From positions 33,869,206-33,933,205 of the forward strand of contig NC_135360.1 in NCBI RefSeq assembly GCF_051622035.1: DNA of 64,000 nucleotides, read 5' to 3'. The stretch is from Arctopsyche grandis. Taxonomy: Eukaryota; Arthropoda; Insecta; Trichoptera; Hydropsychidae. Of the stretch, positions 55,737-64,000 are shown in pieces. The translations under genes and the position numbers were made by a program. The notes beneath the pieces were generated by a model. The model worked only from the letters and a program-made list of their open reading frames with translations. It was not told the DNA's origin and made no database searches. The first letter of the stretch is position 1; the number at the start of each line of letters is the position of its first letter.

Positions 55737-57892
55737 GTTTACTACATACATACATATGTATATCTTATTGTTTATAAATAAATAAATACACAATATTTAT
55801 TATCTTTCCAGTTAGTCATTGATATGAGCGCTCAGATAAGAATTAATGACGAAGAAATGGCGAATTAGCAAATGAAAACATTAATTTTCTTAAAATACGA
55901 AAATACAACATAAAATAAAATACAAGACTTAAGGCCATACAATACTTAATATTATATTGTAGCAGTTATAAATATTCATCTAAATTCACATTAAAATTTA
56001 ACTAAAAAATGTTGTTTACTCATATTGTATTTTAGTCTGCATTATATTGAAAATCATGTAAAAATATAATTTGGTGTACAAATATTATGAGGATTTTTTC
56101 AGTACATTGGTACACTTCTTCTCAGGACAAGTAATTATGTGAATTAATCACCTCGTTCCAACAGCTGCAGATCATCATAAGAATAGAAAATGTGGCATTA
56201 TACTAAAAGGCGAAGTAAGAAGAGGCTTTTAGAATTCTTTTTAAGAATAGTAATACCAAAATCTATAATTATAAATAATTAATAAAAATATAATAATTAA
56301 TACCAAACAGTTTTACAAATACCTACTGTCAATAACTATTAAAAAATAATGCAAAAAAGCGCTAGTTATTTTGATCTATATGTACATACATGGTGTATAT
56401 TTTTTACTTAAATTTTATTTTCATCTATATGTACCATAATATCAATTAACTTCATTCTGCCTTGGTAAAAGAAATGAACTGAAGACATACAATTAGGGTT
56501 TTTGGGCAACTGTTCTGGTAAGTTGTATGATAAAACCAGTACACTTTTTTATGTAATGAAATTTTTTTATCTAATAAATTGATTGAAAAATTCAAGGAAT
56601 TCTGCGAAAATGATGTCCCATACAAATATATTGTCACATTAGTGGAATACTGTATCTGTTTACTAGGAACAAATGCTTCTGCCAGACGACTTTTTTCTTT
56701 GATTAACAATATGTGGTCCAGTGATAAAACGCAACTAAATATTGAAACATTAAAATGTTTGTTAATCACTAAGTATAATTATAACCAGTCTTGTATAGAA
56801 TCTTATAGAATTCAAAAAAATTAATTCATTTTTTCATATGTGCGTCTTGAATTTGAAAGCATTTTGAATTTAAAAAAAACTGGTCACCTTATTAAAATGG
56901 TTAGCTAATTATTAGTTAACAATTTACGAATGAGCTAATAGGTCCTTCGATATATCAGACTTGTCGTGTATAGACACATAAGATTCTGATGATGCAAAAT
57001 AAAGACAAAATCAATGCATTGTGGCATTATTTTCAATAAAAATGTCACGAGTAGCCAACAAGCTGACGGTCATCAACATCAATCAGTGACAAGTGTCAAA
57101 CTGACAACTACATATTATTCTAACCTGCAAAAACTATATTCATAGTTACCAACCATTTCCGTCATTGGCATACTTTTTCACATATATATGTGAATTTCTT
57201 TGATATATTAGTCGTTTACCATGCAATAGTCTTAAGCCTCTTAAACTTCAAAATTTAAAAGAAGAACCCTGTGACATTACTATAATTTACATACTTTTAA
57301 TAATTAATTTCCTATTCACTATTGACTGATATAAATATAATAAGTTGACATAAATAAGCGTTAATGTATCGTTATAGTTGAATATCTAATAATTTCACCC
57401 TTTTTATATTGTCTAATAGGTAGTTCTAGTCTTACACATCCCCCCCCCCTCCCCCCTCTCTTCCTACCCAGTTATATTTCTTCATAAAATATTTTAACTC
57501 TTTTGCGTTTGAAGACTGCTAAAAATGAAGGATTTCTGCGTAACGTTCTCATCTAATATTTTACTCTCAGAAAAAAATGGATGTATATTTTGCTAGTTTT
57601 GTAAAGTCACAACACCCTTTCTTCTTCCCCTTCTCATCACAAAATATTAGATTACATATTTCAGACATCTTACCATTTGGTTTAAGACAGTGCTGTCATT
57701 TCCAAAAACCCATTGTCAAAATTTCTCGAAATATCTTTAAGCCAATGTGCTTTTGAATTACTAGTAATATAATTTCGTTGAGAAAAAATAAATGAAAGTT
57801 AATAGTAATAGTATGTTTTTGAATCAAATGAGGGATTTGGATGTTAAATAAACGTATTTTTTTATCCCTGGAACTACTATAATTTATTTACA
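55737..57892. other. Non-coding stretch with one hAT fragment
   Basis: AT-rich, without host genes. A C-run (about 57,441-57,456) and a hAT transposase fragment (separate entry) are the only items. Confidence 0.5.
56555..56824 (+). pseudogene. hAT transposase C-terminal fragment
   Basis: An 81-codon frame reads LVEYCICLLGTNASARRLFS, then LINNMWSSDKTQLNIETLKC and LLITKYNYN. This is the hAT C-terminal dimerisation motif (small-residue NA-x-R-x-FS followed by a W/N..L..ET.K pattern). It is of a different hAT lineage from the 8,522 fragment. The catalytic core is missing and I cannot find the element's ends. Confidence 0.85.
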
Positions 57893-57900
57893 GACCTAAC

Positions 57901-58455
57901 GGTAAAAGTCGGGTTTATAGACGAGGTGGATCCGCTAGGCTTGGTCGCCACTGGGAGCGAACCCGCTCCGTGCTGTGATTGGCTGCTTTGTGCGAGTACT
58001 CGAGTGTTGCCGTGCCGTGAATATACTCGGCTTTTACCAAATGAAATACTCCGACTATACTGCCTAGTTCACATATAAATTCGGACGGTTGGCCAGCGTA
58101 CGGACATATATTGCGAATGGAATATACACGCATTCGTTTGTGGTTTAATACAAATTCATCTAATTATGAATCAAAACGGGCACACGTTGTGCCAAATTGA
58201 CGCTTCATCTTTCTTTTCACACGCATCCACATATTTTCCACATTTTGCATGTGTATTTCACTATCATTGGGATCCACAAAAATATCCTGGTGAACCTGGT
58301 GTCGGAGTATTTCATCTGGTAAAAGTCGAGTTTATTCACGGCACGGCAATACTCGAGTACTCGCACAAAGCAGCCAATCACAGCAAGGAGCGGGTTCGCT
58401 CCCAGCGGCGACCGAGCCTACCGGATCCACCTCGTCTATAAACCCGACATTTACC
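57901..58455. mobile_element. Foldback element with 155-bp arms and perfect 8-bp TSD
   Basis: GACCTAAC at 57,893-57,900 and 58,456-58,463 brackets a 555-bp element. Its arms (57,901-58,055; 58,301-58,455) are near-perfect inverse copies, starting GGTAAAAGTCGGGTTTATAG and its inverse. Within each arm the outer GGTAAAAGTCG word recurs inverted near the inner edge (58,031-58,040), so each arm looks like a small MITE itself. The 91-codon frame on the right arm is not a gene. Confidence 0.9.
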
Positions 58456-59380
58456 GACCTAACTATAAGTTTAACTCAATGAAAAACCCATCAGGCATCA
58501 TCCATGTAATAATTAAGTTTCCATGGATATTTAGATATTATTATTGTAATGAATGTTTAAAAAAATGTTTTTTGTTACGGCATTTGGATGACACCATTTG
58601 GTTATGGGCTATTTCTAAATTCCGCAACTATGGCTAGTGTAAGTGATGATAACTAGAGGTAGGATATTCACAGTGCTATCCATTGTTCCATTGTTGTAAA
58701 TCCTTTGTAAAAAAGGTTCGGCAAACCTTTAACAATGCATTTACAACCTTTGAACAATACGCGGCACCTTCTGGGTCCGGTGACTAATGATAACCGAATT
58801 TATAAATCTTTCGATGATTACTTCTCAAATGTGAATCGCTACATAAATAATAAAAATCTCGTAGAAAAAAAAATATTCAGCAATATTTGAGCAGTTTTCT
58901 ATATGACAATTTTCCTGTGCAGCCTATTTTTGTGCGACATATTTCCTGTTAGCGTTTCACATTTGAAAAAATACCCGTTTACCATTTTGCACTGTGACCA
59001 TTTTTAAAACCTTTTTATTTCGTTGTAGACATTCGAGAAGTTTCATTTCAGAACAATATTACGTCGTTTTGACCTGAACATTATATTTATTAAACCAGTC
59101 ATAGAGCGAAAAAACATATATTAAAATTGTGAATGTTTATACATTCATTCGCAATCTCTATCGCAAAGCCCAAAGACTCTTGAAGAAAAGGTATTAATAG
59201 CAGTAATGTTACCCGACAAAAACTTTTTAAAGTATTTTAATTATTTTAATAGCTTATAAATTCAATTCAGTAATTGTTGAGCCTCGATCACGCCGACTTT
59301 CGTTTTAATTCCAAAATGTTCGTTTGTCATTCCGAGTGTTGACAGCAGTTGGTAGCAGTTGGCGGCAGTGGCTGTCTCCT
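58456..59380. other. Upstream flank of RpS14
   Basis: Contains a possible further GGT-ended repeat (about 58,777-58,977, with CTCAAATGTGAA and its inverse inside) whose target duplication I could not find. The rest is AT-rich. Confidence 0.35.
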
Positions 59381-59385
59381 CGTGT

Positions 59386-59435
59386 CTTTCCTTGCGATCT
59401 GCTGAGCGCGATTGCGGCGGTCGCCAACATTACCG
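59386..59435 (+). promoter_or_regulatory. RpS14: RpS14 transcription start with TOP-like tract and non-coding exon 1
   Basis: CTTTCCTT at 59,386-59,393 is the pyrimidine tract expected at the start of ribosomal protein mRNAs. A short GC-rich leader then ends at a good donor (ACCG before GTGAGA, 59,436). TOP tracts link translation of these mRNAs to TOR signalling. The exact start base is inferred. Intron 1 (59,436-59,862) is GC-rich at first and codes for nothing I recognise. Confidence 0.55.
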
Positions 59436-59865
59436 GTGAGAAAGGGCTCAGCCCCCTCAGATATCGCCCCCGCACACCCCTCCAACTCCCCGGGAGCCCC
59501 CGACACTGAAGACTACGCCCTCAGTGCCCCCGCCGCCTCGATGCGACCCGATTAACCGGATCGCCGGCCTCCATAGTATCCAATGGCCCTACCCAATCCT
59601 CAAATCGTTCATGTTTTATTAGAAACCAACAAACGTCAACGAATGTTCCTTGAAAATATTGATACATTTAATACTTCAACTGCTTCTATCCTTGATTTTA
59701 AGACCTTTCGCTCAACTTGAAAGTCAATTGTTGACGTTTCAATTTGGCGCCGAAGAGGTTATGTCGTCTCCCAATTCAATTTTTCCCATACATTGCGTGC
59801 ATGTGAGTGAACTGTTTTAATTAATTGTCAGTTATATTGAATGTATATTTTGTATGTTTCAGAAA

Positions 59866-60400
<535 letters not shown>

Positions 60401-60477
60401 AATAACTATTTTATATTTTTACTTCTGATTTGGTTATTGCACTCCGATGTAAAACTGGAAATATAAAAGCAAATAAA
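60401..60477 (+). terminator. RpS14: RpS14 3' UTR and poly(A) signal
   Basis: A short 3' UTR ends with AATAAA at 60,472-60,477, fitting the compact 3' ends of ribosomal protein genes. Confidence 0.8.
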
Positions 60478-60699
60478 AAATTATTCAACACTATGATCTT
60501 TTATTTTTTAATTAAATTTACGCTGAATATGTATTCTTTGAATGTAGACTAGAAATATTCGTCTTCAATAATTGTAAGTGCAGTGCAACCTGTCAAGAAC
60601 TGCAATAATTCAGATAAAACTAGGTCTTGCTGGTGAGGTGTTGGGTTTTCTACTCATGATCCAAACTTTTATATACATTTAATAACTGATATAAAAGTT

Positions 60700-60835
60700 A
60701 AAGCTTCTCAAAATCGATTTACATTTACATTACATTTTTTTTGTGTTATATTTTTTGACCATTGTGGCGCTTTAGGAATTCCTGTTATGCCACAATGGTC
60801 TGTTTAGAATAAATAAATAAATTACAGTAATTTAC
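60700..60835 (+). mobile_element. LINE 3' end with terminal hairpin
   Basis: GACCATTGTGGC and GCCACAATGGTC form a perfect 12-bp stem around GCTTTAGGAATTCCTGTTAT (about 60,757-60,800), followed by AATAAATAAATAAA. The loop core GCTTT...CTGTT also occurs in the hairpin at 12,023-12,063 though the stems differ in sequence. No ORF2 part is left. Confidence 0.65.
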
Positions 60836-61093
60836 TGGGCATAGCACAATATGGAGAGTTACATTTATTCATTGAAATTTTTAAAAGCAATCAGTTTAAA
60901 AATTGTTTACTATCGCAACACATGAAACTGTTAATATAATGCTCGGCTTTACCCAGCTGCAACTTTGTAATTTAATACACATTTAAAGATTCAAAATCCT
61001 TTTACGTTTCTTATTTCTGACATGCCAGAAACTAAATTTCGAAATTAAATTGATTTTATTTAGAGAAACAGCAAAAAAATATATAAACAAAAG

Positions 61094-61265
61094 GGTTCGG
61101 TGATTACTCGTCACAAAGTCACTAAAATCTCTATAACGGAACATCTGGCAGCCGAAAAGTCCATCATACTAACGAGAACTTGAGTGCCAAATATTGTGTA
61201 TTCGCGATTTTCATGGCAAAAATTGTCTTTGTGACCACCCCAATGTGACGAATAGTCCAATTACC
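61094..61265. mobile_element. GGT-ended MITE family, intact copy
   Basis: Perfect 9-bp duplication AAACAAAAG (61,085-61,093; 61,266-61,274) brackets GGTTCGGTGATTACTCGTCA at left and TGACGAATAGTCCAATTACC at right. 172 bp. Interior AACATCTGGCAGCCGAAAAG and TTCGCGATTTTCATGGCA are the family core. Confidence 0.85.
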
Positions 61266-61345
61266 AAACAAAAGATCAGGGCTTCTTTTTGAAAAAAAAA
61301 GGTGCTGGAGGTCACTTCTTGTCAAGTTTTTTATTGGAAAAGATT

Positions 61346-61485
61346 GGTTCGGTGATTATTGCCCACAAAGCGCTCGCCCAAAAGTCACTAAAATCTACAA
61401 CAGATCATCTGGCAGACGAAAAGTCCATCATACTAACGAGAAATCGAGTGCCACATATTCCATAAACAGTATATTCAGTATAAAC
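61346..61485. mobile_element. GGT-ended MITE family, truncated copy
   Basis: Starts GGTTCGGTGATTATTGCC and shares GATCATCTGGCAGACGAAAA and CATACTAACGAGAAATCGAG with the previous copy about 250 bp upstream in the same orientation, then loses similarity before the right end. Confidence 0.7.
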
Positions 61486-63780
61486 AGATTTATTTCAAGG
61501 AAAACCATAAAAATTTACTGTTTTATGTTCCATGTATTTTCTATTGGCTTCATAATTGCGCAATGATAGTTAATAAAATTATAATACAAATATTACACGA
61601 TTCCATCATGTTGGGTATTGATACTTGTCTCAAGATAACAATAGATAAAACTTTTATTCTTGAAATATAACATTTATTAGCTAAACGTGAGAATTTTTGA
61701 AAAACAAAATTCAAAAGGCGCCTATAATTAAGAAATTAATCCTCATTGTGGTATAATGGATGATAAAGAAGCTTTTATGACCATTGGAAATTTATATAAA
61801 AAATACGCCATCTATTGTTTTACGGATAGAAACAAAAATGACAGCAAAATTCAAATAAAACGCTCCTCATTTGCTTCTTGCATATAATTAATTTAAATTC
61901 ATATATATGTAGGTACATACTACGTATTATTTAACAATTAATAAGTAGTAAATAAAACGAAAACTCTATAAACAATTATTTATTTTGTATAAAATAAAAT
62001 GAAAATTATATTTAATTTTGACATTGAAATATATATATATTACATATATATATACATACATACATATATATATATACATAATATAATATAAAACAGCTCA
62101 TATGCGATAAATAATTCTCTACGATTACGATTGTCATAAAATCTTCAACATATGTACAAGAATTGGTGGGTAGATGCAAATTGAAAATTTACAATAAAAA
62201 AACGTAAAGCGTGTTGAGAAATTCATTAAAATAATAATTATACAATACATAGATTTTTTTTGATTTGATTAACATGTTCTACCTAAAAAATAAATATAAA
62301 TTAAACATTAAATATATCAAAAGAAACGGTAAACAATGACGATGCGTGTGATAACTACGCATTCCATGTACAGCCGACGGACATTATAATACAATCGTCA
62401 AAACACCGTGATATGTAACTTTGTAAGCGGCGGCGGTGCGAAAATTAACAACATAAACACGGCCCGAGCGAATTGTGAACTGTCACCAAATATATATACG
62501 AGACGAAGATCCAACGGAGATCTTCCCCTTCAGTAAAGCAGCTCACAAAAATATATCTCACAACACCGACGACGACGACGTACATACATATATAATATTT
62601 TTTACGCACGGCGATATACACATGTATGCATATATATATATATATATATTGAAAATAGTAAAACTAGCATATTTTTTACACATTTTATATTGGGCATGTT
62701 ACGTGCGCGCGCGTACATTCTGACAATTGAATTATCTAAAATGTGACATTTCATATATAATTATTTTGACTGTTCCGAAAGAATTAAATAAAAACGTTAC
62801 ATAATGTATATACTTAATAGTATTGCACAAGCCTAACATTTGGTATTTAAACGCTAAGATTAGAATAATGGCAGACCGTACAAAAAGGCTGTTTTTTGAA
62901 GGCAGTTTTCTCATGCTAAAAATGACATACAGCTGCTCGCTCACAATTTTGTCTACTTTTACACACATTTTCTTAAACTTCTATATATGTATGTATATAC
63001 AGCATACGCATTCAACTCCAAAATAATTCATTATCGTGTATGATTTTTTTTTATACAATAATAATAATTTATTACATAGTGTGATCAAACATGATATCAT
63101 ATAAATATGTTTATATTATATATATATATATAATAAGACAAAAAAGAAAAGAAAGTAAGAGAAAGAAAGAAAAAACAAACCGTGCATTGTATTTATAGTG
63201 CACGTGTTAAAACTTCGAGCAACAATAACAAATCACAGTGTATAAAATCTTATGCAAGATGTATATAAATAAATTCCTTCAGCCTATACAAAACAGATCA
63301 GATTTTACAAATTCAGTCATCTTATTAATTTTTATTATACATGTATGCAACTGTCTGATTATATTATATATAATATATAATTAAATATATATTTATATAT
63401 ATATATATACACAAGAGAGTAGAAAATAGTTTGTATTCACTAAAAAGCATTGCCGTAATTATGAAAATTTTACAGAAATATTAAATTTTTCTAAGTCTAC
63501 GCCCATAAACGAACATGTATGAATAGAAATGTCAATTCCATTCTTATTTTTTTATTTTTTTTTGTTAATACTTTCATTATTTTTGCTCAAATATATTACA
63601 TATTTTTTTACATACACATATATACACACACACACACACAAACACGTTTATATACAATAAAACCTCGCTTGCTTATAAGACATCGTCAAACGACTACTCG
63701 GTAAGACACATATATTCCACTGCCTCCGTTTTTGATTCCGCTGCCTCTTACGTGTCAATAATAATTAAAATTATTTACAT
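61486..63780. other. AT-rich stretch with microsatellites, nothing firm
   Basis: Many short (TA)n runs (62,026-62,090; 62,630-62,650; 63,118-63,132; 63,385-63,410) and a (CA)n run near 63,624. It could be a long 3' UTR of a minus-strand gene lying mostly beyond the window. AAAACCTCGCTTGCTTATAA near 63,660 resembles the start of some pogo/jerky-type terminal repeats, without a partner in view. Confidence 0.35.
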
Positions 63781-63839
63781 ACACATATCAAGTATATAAA
63801 AAAGTACATTCTGCGTAAAAAAGATAAAATTTGTACTCG

Positions 63840-63951
63840 AAAATTCCGATTCGTCAGCGACAGCTGAAAACACTCGAGAGTAAATCGGACCATTGTTTTT
63901 ATCATCAGTCCAATCTATTCCGCCTGTTTTATAAGCTGCATATTCAATTTC
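63840..63951 (-). CDS. Possible coding exon at window edge (unrecognised)
   Basis: On the minus strand an acceptor-like GTGCCTTTGTAG precedes an open stretch reading DEIEYAAYKTGGIDWTDDKN, then NGPIYSRVFSAVADESEF. The composition looks more like protein than the surroundings. A donor-like GTACAA follows near 63,835; otherwise the frame runs to a stop at 63,775. I do not recognise the sequence. It may be an exon of a neighbouring gene or a transposase remnant. Confidence 0.3.
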
Positions 63952-64000
63952 ATCTACAAAGGCACTATCGGTCAATATTATATAATATTAAATGAGCAAT

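Noticed and set aside
58166-58441. A 91-codon plus-strand frame
   Set aside because: It lies mostly in the right arm of the 57,901-58,455 foldback element, and the left arm gives the same peptide on the other strand.
58777-58977. Another GGT-ended MITE copy
   Set aside because: Internal inverted words exist, but the ends match poorly and no target duplication was found, so it is only mentioned under the flank.

Overview
The window reads as insect nuclear DNA. It is AT-rich, has spliced genes with short GT-AG introns, and carries hAT, pogo/Tigger, RTE-type LINE and tRNA-derived SINE relics. Palindromic ACATACATATGTATGT-like stretches are scattered through it. RpS14 and CNOT4 are clearly animal proteins, and the large mucin-like protein is of an insect style. 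I cannot fix the insect order by eye.

Layout. Bases 1-15,495 hold no gene I can defend, only diverged transposon pieces and a few GC-richer patches; part is probably the 5' region or first introns of the next gene. Bases 15,496-39,946 (+) carry a giant gene. I traced 19 exons whose reading phases all fit (two giant exons of about 7.05 and 6.59 kb). They give at least about 5,400 residues: a furin-type RVKR site, repeated aromatic/Thr modules, very long Ser/Thr/Pro/Asn/Gln-rich stretches, an EGF-like module, a SEA-like domain, two more EGF-like modules, one membrane helix and a cytoplasmic tail. The start codon and signal peptide lie upstream and were not found. Bases 41,474-49,485 (-) carry CNOT4, the RING E3 ligase of the CCR4-NOT complex, in 13 coding exons (about 1,167 residues) with a pure 49-residue polyglutamine run. 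These two genes converge. Bases 59,386-60,477 (+) carry RpS14 (uS11), complete.

Between CNOT4 and RpS14 (about 49.5-59.3 kb) and in several introns there are many non-autonomous transposons. Many can be delimited exactly by terminal inverted repeats and target-site duplications. They include three long-armed foldback elements, two copies of a hAT-type MITE, a dispersed GGT-ended family, and one three-layer nest. A GC-rich, microsatellite-filled patch at 51.56-52.4 kb may be the CNOT4 promoter or first exon.

The genes do not form a pathway. CNOT4 and RpS14 are housekeeping (mRNA decay/ubiquitin and translation). The giant membrane mucin is the least familiar item and, with the nearly complete 375-bp palindrome in one of its introns, the best candidate for something undescribed.
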